This document shows, one piece after another, positions 24,930-33,034 of a stretch of DNA of 38,129 bases. The stretch's first letter is position 1, and each line of letters begins with the position of its first letter. The notes under the pieces are model-generated. The model saw only the letters and a list, made by a program, of their open reading frames with translations, searched no databases and had not been told where the DNA came from. Source of the DNA: Ahrensia sp. (GTDB lineage Bacteria; Pseudomonadota; Alphaproteobacteria; Rhizobiales; Rhizobiaceae); NCBI GenBank assembly GCA_002698425.1, contig NZXU01000115.1, positions 1-38,129 on the forward strand. Reading direction: 5' to 3'. The position numbers were made by a program, and so were the translations under genes.

Positions 24930-26171
24930 CTACTTCATTTCCTTGCGCGCGTTGTAGACGTTCCAGACGAGGATCGGCGACACGAGCAGCATGATGACGA
25001 TGGCGCTGGCCGAGCCGACACCCCAGTCATTGGCGCGGAACAGCTTGTCATACATGTAATTGGCGAGGACCTGGGTTTCCCACTGGCCGTTGGTCATCGC
25101 ATAGACGATATCGAAGACCTTCAGCACGACGAGCGTGATCGTCGTCCAGACGACGACGATGGTGCTCATGATCTGGGGCACCTTGATCTTGAAGAAGATG
25201 TCGAACGGATTGGCGCCGTCGATGATCGCGGCCTCGATGGTCTCCTCGGGAATGCCGCGCAGCGCGGCGGACAGAATGACCATGGCGAAGCCGGTCTGGA
25301 TCCAGATCAGCACGACCATCAGGAAGAAGTTGTTCCAGAAGGAGATCGTCAGCCAGGTCTGGGGCTCGCCGAATGGAAGCGCCGCGGTGAAGACGGAATA
25401 GACCGACTTGAGGGCGAGGTAACCGAGCCAGACAGCGCCTATAATGGCGATGCCGCGCAGCAGGATGCTCCAGATCGAAAGGCCGCCGCGCGTCGCGTCG
25501 CGATCGACGATCGGCCGGCCCGCGGTGACGATCACGTAGAGCATCAGGGCGGCGAAGACGAGCAGGATGGCGGCGGGCAGGATGCGCAGGACGACCATTG
25601 ACCATACACCGCCGTCGAAGGTCATCCACACGGCGTTGAGTACGCCGATCTGGTCCTGACCGGCGGGACGGGTGTCGTAGACAAGCTTGAAGATGACCGA
25701 CGCGCCGACGAAGGAAATCGCCATCGGCATGAAGATCAGCGACTTGGCGATGTTGCCCCATTTGATCCGGTCGGTGAGTTGCGCGGCGAGCAGGCCAAAG
25801 GCGGTCGATGCGGCAGGCACGACGATCAGCCAGAGCATGTTGTTGCGCATCGCTTCCCAGAATTTCGGCTCGCGGGACATTTGCGCGTAGTTCGCCAGAC
25901 CGACGAAGGCGCCTCCGGCGCTGCGATCCGTCAGCGACAGACGCAGCGTTTCGAAGACCGGGTAGGCGAGATAGAGGCCGAGGGCGAAGATCGCCGGAAA
26001 CAGGAACAGCCAGGGGCGAACCATGTTGGCGCGGTTGATGTTACGACCGGCCTGCGGCCCGCGCGCGGGGAAAAGGACTTTGTCGATGAAAAGATTGGAG
26101 AGATAGAAATATCCGACGCATCCGCCGACACCGACGATGATCGTTATCAGTCCTTGCAAGGCTGGATGCAT
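24930..26171 (-). CDS. aglF: Alpha-glucoside ABC transporter permease AglF
   Basis: The 413-residue MalF-type permease has an extra N-terminal membrane helix (LQGLITIIVGVGGCVGYFYLSNLFIDKV) before the normal first helix (RPWLFLFPAIFALGLYLAYPVFETL). Two further hydrophobic segments are inserted in the middle (around ILPAAILLVFAALMLYVIV and ILLRGIAIIGAVWLGYLAL). The EAA loop is GIPEETIEAAIIDGANPFDIFFKIKVPQI. With AglG it forms the inner-membrane pore for alpha-glucosides. The ATG at 26171 follows GAGGAAGCC. Eighty-four bp containing a strong stem-loop separate it from aglE, which may reduce its expression relative to the binding protein. Confidence 0.93.
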   Translation of the reverse strand: MHPALQGLITIIVGVGGCVGYFYLSNLFIDKVLFPARGPQAGRNINRANMVRPWLFLFPAIFALGLYLAYPVFETLRLSLTDRSAGGAFVGLANYAQMSREPKFWEAMRNNMLWLIVVPAASTAFGLLAAQLTDRIKWGNIAKSLIFMPMAISFVGASVIFKLVYDTRPAGQDQIGVLNAVWMTFDGGVWSMVVLRILPAAILLVFAALMLYVIVTAGRPIVDRDATRGGLSIWSILLRGIAIIGAVWLGYLALKSVYSVFTAALPFGEPQTWLTISFWNNFFLMVVLIWIQTGFAMVILSAALRGIPEETIEAAIIDGANPFDIFFKIKVPQIMSTIVVVWTTITLVVLKVFDIVYAMTNGQWETQVLANYMYDKLFRANDWGVGSASAIVIMLLVSPILVWNVYNARKEMK

Positions 26172-26205
26172 GGCTTCCTCCCCAAACCACGTGGCTAGCG
26201 AAACG

Positions 26206-26233
26206 CCGCCCGGAGCGCGAAGGCCCCGGCCGG
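26206..26233 (-). promoter_or_regulatory. Intercistronic stem-loop between aglE and aglF
   Basis: Eleven-base arms (ccggccggggc / gctccgggcgg on the minus strand) pair with one mismatch and one G-U around a six-base loop. No T-tract follows, so it is not a full terminator. It more likely stabilises the aglE mRNA or attenuates transcription into aglF. Confidence 0.5.
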
Positions 26234-26255
26234 CCGATTTTCACCGGTAGGCTAC

Positions 26256-27608
26256 CTACTTGGCGGCGTCCCAGGAAGCCTGGATTTCCTTGGCGACATC
26301 CTCGGCGGACTCGCCGCCCACATAGTCGACCATACCCGTCCAGAAGGATCCCTGGCCGACAGCCGCCGGCATCAGGTCGGAAGCGTCGAAGCGGAACGTG
26401 TCGGCGCCGAGCAGGATGCTACCCAGACCACGCTGGGTATCGTCGATGTAGACATCGAGATTGACGTCCTTGTAGGGCGTCAGGAAGCCCGCCTGCGCCA
26501 TCATGATCTCATGCGCGATCGGCGTCTTGAGGAATTCCATGAAGACGCGTGTCGCCGGGCTGTCGTTGGTGATCGCCAGAAGCGTGCCCGCGCCGAGAAC
26601 CGGCTTGCCGAGATCCTTGTCCGAGTAGGACGGGAAGTAGAAGAAATCCGCATCCTCGCCGACCATGGTCCCTTCCGGGAAATAGGCCGGAATGAAGGAG
26701 GCCTGGCGATGCAGGTAGCACTGCGGCGGCGACGAGAAGAGGCCCTTTGGCGAGTCGCGGAAGTCGGTCGAAGCGACAGTATCCGCTCCGCCGGCGACGA
26801 AATCGTCGTTGCGCGCGAACCAGCCGAATTCGTTGATGGCATTGATGACGCGCTCGTCGGTGAAGGGCATCTCGTTCGACACCCACTGGTCGTACACGTC
26901 CGGCGTCTGGGTGCGCAGCATCAGGTCTTCCACCCAGTCGGTGGCCGGCCAGCCGGTCGCCGCGCCGGAGCCGAGGCCGATGCACCACGGCGTTTCGCCG
27001 TCGGCGACGATCTGCTCGGTCAGCGCCTTGAGATCTTCCATCGTCTCCGGCACTTCGTAGCCGGCATCCTCGAAATTCTCCGGGACGTACCAGACAAGCG
27101 ACTTCACGTTGACGTTGAAGAAGAAGCCGTAGAACTGGTCCGCGCCGCCCTGGTCGGCATAGGTTCCCAGATCGACCCAGGACTGGCCGGCGGCGTAATG
27201 TTCGCGCACCCAGCCGGCCATGTCGTCGCCGAGCGGAGACAGGAAGCCGCGGCTGGCGAGACCGGCGGCGAGGCCGGGCTGCGGGAAGGCGGTGATGTTC
27301 GGGGCGGAGCCGGCTTCGGCGTCGATGACGATCTGCTGCTCAAGGCTGTCCGAGCCGGTGTAGCGGATATCCGCGCCGGTCGCCGCGGCGAAATAGGCGA
27401 CAAGGTTCTCAATGGATGTCGCCTCGCCGGCCAGCCACGGCCCGAAGAAGGTGATCTGCTGACCGGACAGGTCGTTGGCGTCCGCGAAGGCGTTGTAGCT
27501 GTCCCAGTTGAAGCCGCCTTCGCCTATCGGAAATTTGAGATCCTGCGCCTGCGCCGAAACGGCGGTCAGGGCAAAGGCGGCAACGCCCGCCAACAATAAC
27601 TTTTTCAT
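26256..27608 (-). CDS. aglE: Alpha-glucoside ABC transporter substrate-binding protein
   Basis: The 450-residue protein has a Sec signal peptide (KKLLLAGVAAFALTAVSAQA, cleaved before QDLKFPIGEG). It carries the body of a family-1 sugar-binding protein: IENLVAYFAAATGADIRYTGSDSLEQQIVI, QPGLAAGLASRGFLSPL, PETMEDLKALTEQI and WPATDWVEDLMLRTQ. This is the periplasmic receptor that delivers sucrose, maltose or trehalose-type sugars to AglFG. Start 27608 has AGGATTTTCG upstream. It is the first gene of the agl operon. An operator-like palindrome and a TTGACT element lie about 75 nt upstream, divergent from aglR. Confidence 0.93.
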   Translation of the reverse strand: MKKLLLAGVAAFALTAVSAQAQDLKFPIGEGGFNWDSYNAFADANDLSGQQITFFGPWLAGEATSIENLVAYFAAATGADIRYTGSDSLEQQIVIDAEAGSAPNITAFPQPGLAAGLASRGFLSPLGDDMAGWVREHYAAGQSWVDLGTYADQGGADQFYGFFFNVNVKSLVWYVPENFEDAGYEVPETMEDLKALTEQIVADGETPWCIGLGSGAATGWPATDWVEDLMLRTQTPDVYDQWVSNEMPFTDERVINAINEFGWFARNDDFVAGGADTVASTDFRDSPKGLFSSPPQCYLHRQASFIPAYFPEGTMVGEDADFFYFPSYSDKDLGKPVLGAGTLLAITNDSPATRVFMEFLKTPIAHEIMMAQAGFLTPYKDVNLDVYIDDTQRGLGSILLGADTFRFDASDLMPAAVGQGSFWTGMVDYVGGESAEDVAKEIQASWDAAK

Positions 27609-27680
27609 CGAAAATCCTCCCAGGATCGGTTTTCAAACGAGTAACAAGACTCATAGAGCATTCATGTGCTCATAGCCAGT

Positions 27681-27692
27681 CAAAGCGCTTTG
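27681..27692. promoter_or_regulatory. LacI-type operator in front of aglE
   Basis: CAAAGCGCTTTG is a perfect 12-nt palindrome with the central CG/GC form typical of LacI-family sites. On the minus strand its right end overlaps TTGACT, a good -35 element for aglE, so binding would block transcription. A further short inverted repeat (GAGCA / TGCTC) lies between it and aglE. Confidence 0.7.
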
Positions 27693-27858
27693 GCTGCGCC
27701 CGAGCTTTCGCGTTGAGCCACTTTGAGTCAAGCGAAATATTTGTCACACCGCCTTGTCGGCCATCAATGGCGGGGCCTGTTTTTCCGTCCTTCCCAGGAT
27801 TTCGGTTTTTCACGCAAAACGAAAAAACTGGCTTTCAGCGCCGGAATTATGCACTATC

Positions 27859-27870
27859 CAAAGCCCTTTG
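27859..27870. promoter_or_regulatory. Second operator-like site next to aglR start
   Basis: CAAAGCCCTTTG differs from the site at 27681 by one base and ends 25 nt before the aglR GTG. This suggests autoregulation or looping between the two sites, which are 178 nt apart. Confidence 0.55.
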
Positions 27871-27895
27871 AATGCCTTTGGGAGGAGGGCATCCA

Positions 27896-28927
27896 GTGAA
27901 TCTCAAGGAACTTTCGGACAAACTCGGCCTGTCGCAGACGACGGTCAGCCGCGCCCTGAACGGTTATCCCGAGGTGAGCGAGGAGACCCGCAAGCGGGTC
28001 CAGGCTTTCGCGCGCGAGATGAACTACCAGCCGAATTCCAATGCGCGGCGGCTGGCGACCGGCAAGTCCAACACGATCGGCCACGTGGTGCCGCTTTCGC
28101 ATCACGACATGATCAATCCGCACTTCTCCGACTTCATCGCAGGCGCAGGCGAAATCTACAATCAGCGCGGCTACGACATGCTGATCTCGGTGGTGAATGC
28201 GGGGGCGGAAAAGTCGGTCTACGAGACCCTGCACCGCAACCGGCGCGTCGACGGCGTGATCGTGCATGGGCCGCGCGTCGAGGACGAGCGGCTGGACCTG
28301 CTGCGCAAGCTGAAACTGCCCTTCGTGGTGCATGGCCGCAGCAACGATCCCGAGGACAGCTATTCATGGGTGGACGTGAACAACCGGCGGGCGTTCCACA
28401 CGGCCGCAAAATATCTGCTGGACGCCGGCCACCGGCGCATCGCGCTGATCAATGGCTGGGAGTACATGACGTTCGCGGCCAAGCGCCGAGAGGGGCTTGA
28501 AACGGCGATGCGTGAGCATGGGGTCGAGCCCGATCCGCAGATCATGATTTCCTCCGAGATGATCGAGCCGGTGGGCCATGACGAGATGAAGCGGTTTCTC
28601 GAGCTCGACAATCCGCCGACCGCAGTGCTGTGCTCCAGCGTGCTGAACGCGATGGGCGCGATGCGGGCGATGCACGAACTTGGCTGCAGGCCCGGAGAAG
28701 ATGTCTCGCTGATCGCCTATGACGATTGCCTGTCCTTCCTGCCGACAACGGGCGAGCGCCCGGCGATCACCGCCTTGCGGTCGAGCATCCGGCTCGCCGG
28801 CAAGCATTGCGCCGAGATGCTGATCGACCTGATCGAGAAGGAGACCGGGCCGCGCAACCTGCTGCTGGAGGCGGAATTCGTTGTCGGCGCGTCCACAGGC
28901 CCGGCGCAGCAGACGGCCACCGCTTAA
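27896..28927 (+). CDS. aglR: LacI-family transcriptional regulator of the agl operon
   Basis: The 343-residue protein has an N-terminal LacI helix-turn-helix (NLKELSDKLGLSQTTVSRAL then NGYPEVSEETRKRV) and hinge helix (NARRLATGKSNTIGHVVPL). A periplasmic-binding-protein-like sensor domain ends with a DVSLIAYDD segment and an LTxLRSSI-like stretch. It would repress aglEFGAK until a sugar ligand releases it. GTG 27896 is chosen: it directly follows GGAGGAGGGCATCCA and gives the exact HTH start. It is divergently transcribed from aglE across 287 bp containing two near-identical operator palindromes. A 9-bp hairpin follows 22 nt after its stop. Confidence 0.92.
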   Translation: MNLKELSDKLGLSQTTVSRALNGYPEVSEETRKRVQAFAREMNYQPNSNARRLATGKSNTIGHVVPLSHHDMINPHFSDFIAGAGEIYNQRGYDMLISVVNAGAEKSVYETLHRNRRVDGVIVHGPRVEDERLDLLRKLKLPFVVHGRSNDPEDSYSWVDVNNRRAFHTAAKYLLDAGHRRIALINGWEYMTFAAKRREGLETAMREHGVEPDPQIMISSEMIEPVGHDEMKRFLELDNPPTAVLCSSVLNAMGAMRAMHELGCRPGEDVSLIAYDDCLSFLPTTGERPAITALRSSIRLAGKHCAEMLIDLIEKETGPRNLLLEAEFVVGASTGPAQQTATA

Positions 28928-28948
28928 CCGTCTTCTCCCAAAGTTCCG

Positions 28949-28970
28949 GTCTGTGCGATTGCGCACAGAC
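28949..28970. repeat. Perfect 9-bp inverted repeat after aglR
   Basis: GTCTGTGCG-attg-CGCACAGAC lies between aglR and the DUF3307 gene. It may be a transcript end without T-tract or a regulator site for the next gene. Nothing else was seen in 28928-29045. Confidence 0.45.
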
Positions 28971-29045
28971 AGCGACTGCGATTATGAAAGGATTCGCCCG
29001 TGGCGAAACGCCCAGTCGCCACTGGAAGGGGTCATTCGAAGTCGC

Positions 29046-29426
29046 ATGCCAATACTTTTCCTGATGTTCTCCGGTCTGCTGGTCAAACACTACCTGGCAG
29101 ACTTCGTCCTGCAACCGCACTGGATGTTATCGGCAAAGGGCAGGCTGGACGCTCCGGGCGGTTATGCGCATGCGGCCGTTCACGCGGTGGGCAGCGGTAT
29201 CGTGCTTCTTGCCTGCGGCATCGGCGCCGCCATGATCCTGGCCGTCATGGCCGCCGAACTCGTCGTGCATTTCGCGATCGATTTCGCCAAGGACCGCTAC
29301 ACGAAGGCCTCCGACGTGGACCGCAATCCGGCCCGCTACTGGCAATTGCACGGGCTCGACCAGCTCGCCCACCAGATGACCTATGTGGTTATCGCCTGGG
29401 TCACGCTCGGCGCGGTCACCGGCTGA
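29046..29426 (+). CDS. DUF3307 domain membrane protein
   Basis: The 126-residue protein has about four predicted membrane segments and the DUF3307 (PF11750) features: a short first helix (PILFLMFSGLLVKHYLADFV), LQPHWMLSAKG, HAAVHAVGSGIVLLA, and ELVVHFAIDFAKDR, with conserved Lys/His/Asp in KHYLADFVLQ and HFxxDFxKD. It ends with a membrane helix after HGLDQLAHQMTY. Function of the family is not known to me. ATG 29046 is the first in-frame start giving the family N-terminus. Its last 11 bp overlap the 3' end of the convergent dehydrogenase gene. Confidence 0.85.
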   Translation: MPILFLMFSGLLVKHYLADFVLQPHWMLSAKGRLDAPGGYAHAAVHAVGSGIVLLACGIGAAMILAVMAAELVVHFAIDFAKDRYTKASDVDRNPARYWQLHGLDQLAHQMTYVVIAWVTLGAVTG

Positions 29427-30303
29427 CACCGTTCAGGTCGAGCAACTCCAGATAAAGCGCACAATGGTCGAGATCGGCGCCGCCGAGCTCGGCGCACAGA
29501 CGCGTGAAGCGCTCGCCCAGCATTTTCGACATCGGCAGGTCGAGGCCGAGCTTTTCCGCTTCGGCGAGGATATTGCCCATGTCCTTCCTGTGCAGCGCGG
29601 CGCGTCCGCGCGGCTCGAAATCGCCGGCCGCCATGCGCGCGCCATGCATCTGCAGGACCTTGGAATCGGCATAGCCGCCGGTCAGCGCGTCTCGGAAGGC
29701 TTCGGTGTCGCCGCCGCCTTCCTTCACCAGAAGGATCGCCTCGGCGACCGCGCCGATCGCCGCGCCGACGATCAGCTGATTGGCGAGCTTGGCTAGCTGG
29801 CCCGTTCCGACGGGGCCAAGACGCACGGGACGCCCCATGGCGGACAGGACCGGGGCGATCTTTTCGAACACCGCTTCGTCGCAGCCGGCCATGATGGCGA
29901 GCGTTCCGGCTTCGGCGCCGGGCGGGCCGCCGGAGACCGGCGCATCGCAAAAGCCGACACCGCCTTCGGCAAGGATCGAGGCGAGCCGCGTCGCCTCCTC
30001 CGGTTTCGCGGAACTCATGTCGACGAAAGCGGCGCCTTGCGGCAGCGCCTCGGCAAGGCCGTTCTGTTCGACCAAAGCGAGGACGGCGGGACCGTCGGTC
30101 AGGATGGAGATGGCGATATCGGCGCCCTCGGCCGCCTCGCGCGCATCCTCGACGGCGACAACATTGCCGCCCTCGACCGCCCTCGCCTTTTCGAAGGTGC
30201 GGTTCCAGGCGCGCACATGATGGCCCGCCGCGGCGAGCCGGGCGATCATCGGAACGCCCATCTGGCCGACCCCGTAAAACGCGATTGTCCTGCCGGTTTC
30301 CAT
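29416..30303 (-). CDS. NAD(P)-dependent beta-hydroxyacid dehydrogenase
   Basis: The 295-residue protein belongs to the 3-hydroxyisobutyrate / tartronate semialdehyde reductase family. The nucleotide-binding start is IAFYGVGQMGVPMIARLAAAGH, the substrate motif FCDAPVSGGPPGAEAGTLAIMAG, and the catalytic Lys lies in GTGQLAKLANQLIVGAA. The helical C-terminal domain includes RKDMGNILAEAEKLGLDLPM. Substrate may be 3-hydroxyisobutyrate, tartronate semialdehyde or a related acid; sequence alone does not decide. ATG 30303 follows GAGGAGGATTTT. Divergent from the FAH-family gene (132 bp), which could share an organic-acid pathway with it. Confidence 0.88.
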   Translation of the reverse strand: METGRTIAFYGVGQMGVPMIARLAAAGHHVRAWNRTFEKARAVEGGNVVAVEDAREAAEGADIAISILTDGPAVLALVEQNGLAEALPQGAAFVDMSSAKPEEATRLASILAEGGVGFCDAPVSGGPPGAEAGTLAIMAGCDEAVFEKIAPVLSAMGRPVRLGPVGTGQLAKLANQLIVGAAIGAVAEAILLVKEGGGDTEAFRDALTGGYADSKVLQMHGARMAAGDFEPRGRAALHRKDMGNILAEAEKLGLDLPMSKMLGERFTRLCAELGGADLDHCALYLELLDLNGVSR

Positions 30304-30435
30304 AAAATCCTCCTCTGGCCAGCCGGGGCGAAAGAGACCCTGCGCCGGCAATTGTCAATCGCCGCCGGCAGGCTTGGTTTCGCGCCGCATTGCGATTACG
30401 GTCCGCCGCCGGGAGAACGAACCAGGGAAAAACCG

Positions 30436-31281
30436 ATGAAACTTCTACGCTTCGGGCCGGCCGGCCAGGAAAAGCCGGGTCTTGTCGACGAGAACGGCGT
30501 GATCCGCGACCTCACGGGCCATGTCGGCGACATCACGGGCGAGGTGCTCGGCGACGATGCGCTGGCGCGGATCGCGGCGATCGACCCGGCTTCGCTGCCG
30601 GCGGTCGACCCCGCCACGCGGCTCGGACCCTGCGTCGGCGCTATCGGCAAGTTCCTGTGCATCGGGCTCAACTATTCCGACCACGCCGCCGAATCCGGCC
30701 TGCCTCTTCCCGATCATCCGATCCTGTTCATGAAGGCGAATTCGGCGATCGTCGGCCCCAATGACGACGTGGAATTACCGCGTGGCTCGACCAAGACGGA
30801 CTGGGAAGTGGAACTCGGCGTCGTCATCGGGACCAAGGCGAAATATGTCAGCAAGGGCGAGGCGTTGAACCATGTCGCCGGCTACTGCGTCGTCAACGAC
30901 GTGTCGGAGCGGCATTTCCAGACCCAGCTGACCGGCCAGTGGACCAAGGGCAAGTCCTGCGACACGTTCGGCCCGGTCGGCCCCTGGATGGTGACGCGCG
31001 ACGAGGTGTCCGATCCGCAGGCGCTGGATTTGTGGCTCGACGTCAACGGAACACGCCGCCAGACCGGCACGACGGCGAAGATGATCTTCGACGTGGCGAC
31101 GATCATCGAGCATCTGTCGCAGTTGATGACGCTGCATCCGGGCGACGTGATCTCGACCGGCACGCCGCCGGGCGTCGGCATGGGGATCAAGCCGGAGCCG
31201 GTCTATCTGAAGGAAGGCGACGTGATGGAACTCGGCATCGCCGGACTCGGCGCGCAACGGCAGACCGTGGTGCAGGGCTGA
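30436..31281 (+). CDS. Fumarylacetoacetate hydrolase (FAH) family protein
   Basis: The 281-residue protein has the FAH-fold core: FLCIGLNYSDHAAESGLPLP, ILFMKANSAIVGPNDDVELP, TDWEVELGVVIG with the metal-binding Glu pair, VNDVSERHFQ, GKSCDTFGPVGPWM and the final VISTGTPPGVGMG. Proteins of this size are often annotated ureidoglycolate lyase, 2-hydroxyhepta-2,4-diene-1,7-dioate isomerase or 2,4-diketo-3-deoxy-sugar-acid hydrolase; I cannot choose among these. The last would fit a sugar-acid pathway with the dehydratase at 17852. ATG 30436 opens the standard MKLLRFGPAGQEKPG start. It converges on pheA, 7 bp between stops. Confidence 0.88.
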   Translation: MKLLRFGPAGQEKPGLVDENGVIRDLTGHVGDITGEVLGDDALARIAAIDPASLPAVDPATRLGPCVGAIGKFLCIGLNYSDHAAESGLPLPDHPILFMKANSAIVGPNDDVELPRGSTKTDWEVELGVVIGTKAKYVSKGEALNHVAGYCVVNDVSERHFQTQLTGQWTKGKSCDTFGPVGPWMVTRDEVSDPQALDLWLDVNGTRRQTGTTAKMIFDVATIIEHLSQLMTLHPGDVISTGTPPGVGMGIKPEPVYLKEGDVMELGIAGLGAQRQTVVQG

Positions 31282-31288
31282 CGCCCCC

Positions 31289-32143
31289 TCACATGCCCGT
31301 TCGGGAAGCCGACGCCTTGTAGACGCCGAGGATGCGGAAATCCTCGGAGAAGAAACCCAGCTCCTCGAAGGCGAGCCGGACATTGGCGTCGTCCGGGTGG
31401 CCCTCAATATCGGCATAGAACTGGGTGGCGAAGAATTTGCCGCCCAACTGGTAGCTTTCCAGCTTGGTCATGTTGACGCCGTTGGTGGCGAACCCGCCCA
31501 TCGCCTTGTAGAGCGCGGCGGGGATGTTCCGCACGCGGAAGACGAAAGTGGTCATCATCAACTCGTCCGCCGTCTCGCGCGCCGGAACGTGCTTGTCCTT
31601 CGACAGGACGACGAAGCGGGTGACGTTGTTCTCGTGATCCTCGACATCGCGGGCGATGATGTCGAGGCCGTACATTCCGGCGGCCAGTTCCGGCGCAAGG
31701 GCTGCCATGGTCCTGTCGCCGGTTTCGGCGACGAGCTTGGCGGCGCCCGCCGTATCGCCGGCGACCATCGCCTTCCAGCGGTGCTTGCGGATCACCTTGC
31801 GGCACTGGCCGAGCGCATGGATGTGGCTGTGGACCGACTTGATGTCCTTCATGTCCGTTCCCGGCAGCACCATCAGCTGGAAATGGATCGGCAGAAAATA
31901 CTCGCCGATGATGTGCAGGCGCGAATCGGGCAGCAGGTAGTGAATGTCGGCGACGCGGCCGGCGATCGTGTTCTCGATCGGGATCATGGCGAGACGGGCC
32001 TTGCCGCTCTCGACCGCGTTGAAGGCGTCCTCGAAGGTCGGACAGGGCAGCGGCTCCATCTCGGGAAACATGTCGCGGCAGGCCGTGTCCGAATTGGCGC
32101 CGGGTTCGCCCTGGAAGGCGATGAGATTCGCGGAGTCAGTCAT
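31289..32143 (-). CDS. pheA: Prephenate dehydratase
   Basis: The 284-residue protein begins with the usual alphaproteobacterial start (NLIAFQGEPGANSDTACRDM). It contains IPIENTIAGRVADIHYLL, the VHSHIHALGQC stretch and the catalytic NNVTRFVVL motif (TRF). A C-terminal ACT regulatory domain follows (TTFVFRVRNIPAALYKAMGGF, LESYQLGGKFFATQFYADIEGH). It converts prephenate to phenylpyruvate in phenylalanine synthesis and should be inhibited by Phe through the ACT domain. ESYQ replaces the ESRP of enteric enzymes, as I recall for this order. It is monofunctional, without chorismate mutase. It lies 14 nt after kdsB and is likely cotranscribed with it. Confidence 0.96.
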   Translation of the reverse strand: MTDSANLIAFQGEPGANSDTACRDMFPEMEPLPCPTFEDAFNAVESGKARLAMIPIENTIAGRVADIHYLLPDSRLHIIGEYFLPIHFQLMVLPGTDMKDIKSVHSHIHALGQCRKVIRKHRWKAMVAGDTAGAAKLVAETGDRTMAALAPELAAGMYGLDIIARDVEDHENNVTRFVVLSKDKHVPARETADELMMTTFVFRVRNIPAALYKAMGGFATNGVNMTKLESYQLGGKFFATQFYADIEGHPDDANVRLAFEELGFFSEDFRILGVYKASASRTGM

Positions 32144-32157
32144 ATTGCGTTCTTTCG

Positions 32158-32883
32158 CTAGCCCAGGAGCGCGCGGGCGCGCTCCAGATCGGGCTGCGTA
32201 TCCACGCCGAGCGGTTCGGAGTCAATGATGGCGGCGTGGATCTCCATGCCGGCTTCCAGCGCGCGCAACTGTTCCAGGCGCTCGCGGCTCTCCAGCACGG
32301 AGGGCGGCAGGGCGACGAAACGGGCGAGCGCGGCGCGGCGCCAGGCGTAAAGACCGACATGGTGGTAGAGCGGGCCCTCGCCCCATGGCGCGGTGGCGCG
32401 GGTGAAATAGAGCGCGCGCAGAATCGACGGGCCGTGCGGCGCGCCGACGATCTTGACCACGTTCGGATTGGTCTTTTCCTCCTCGACCGTGATCTCGACG
32501 CCGAGCGTCGCGATGTCGCAGGCCGGATCGGCAAGCGGTGAAAGCGCGGCGCGAATGTCGGCCGGGTCGATCGTCGGAAGATCGCCCTGCACATTGACGA
32601 CGACGTTGTGGCCGCCGTCGGGGTCGAGCGCGCCGAGCGCCTCGAAGATGCGGTCGGAGCCGGAAGGATGGTCGGCGCGGGTCATCACGGCGGTGAAACC
32701 GGCGGCGCGAACCGCTTCGGCGACGTCCGCATCATCGGTGGCGACCGCGACCGCGCCGCAATCGGCCTCGCGCGCCCGTTCCGCCACATGGACGATCATC
32801 GGCTTGCCGGCGATATCGGCCAGCGGCTTTCCGGGAAGCCGGGTCGAGGCCATGCGGGCGGGAATCAGGACGAGAGGGCGCAT
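32158..32883 (-). CDS. kdsB: CMP-KDO synthetase (3-deoxy-manno-octulosonate cytidylyltransferase)
   Basis: The 241-residue protein starts [21 protein letters not shown], the CTP-binding motif of the family. It contains [56 protein letters not shown] and a final [13 protein letters not shown] segment. It activates KDO with CTP for lipopolysaccharide inner-core assembly in the cytosol. Length and motifs fit KdsB. Start 32883 is the only good ATG. It is divergent from the cytochrome c gene across 151 bp and upstream of pheA, the common order cycM-kdsB-pheA in rhizobia. Confidence 0.96.
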   Translation of the reverse strand: MRPLVLIPARMASTRLPGKPLADIAGKPMIVHVAERAREADCGAVAVATDDADVAEAVRAAGFTAVMTRADHPSGSDRIFEALGALDPDGGHNVVVNVQGDLPTIDPADIRAALSPLADPACDIATLGVEITVEEEKTNPNVVKIVGAPHGPSILRALYFTRATAPWGEGPLYHHVGLYAWRRAALARFVALPPSVLESRERLEQLRALEAGMEIHAAIIDSEPLGVDTQPDLERARALLG

Positions 32884-32972
32884 GGAAGCGGGATTTGCCG
32901 ATAGGTGTCAAAAAGTCTCAAATCGAGCGCCCTTATATGTGTTGCATCGTCAGAGCAAAAGACCTAGTTTCC

Positions 32973-33003
32973 GCGCGAATTCGCGCAGAGACCTGTCTGC
33001 GCG
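32973..33003. promoter_or_regulatory. Overlapping palindromes upstream of the cytochrome c gene
   Basis: A perfect 14-nt palindrome, GCGCGAATTCGCGC (32973-32986), overlaps a hairpin with perfect 8-base arms, CGCGCAGA and TCTGCGCG (32982-33003, loop gacctg). The shared bases mean only one can form at a time in RNA. Confidence 0.45.
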
Positions 33004-33034
33004 ACACTGCATGATATCGGGAATTGGCTAAGCG

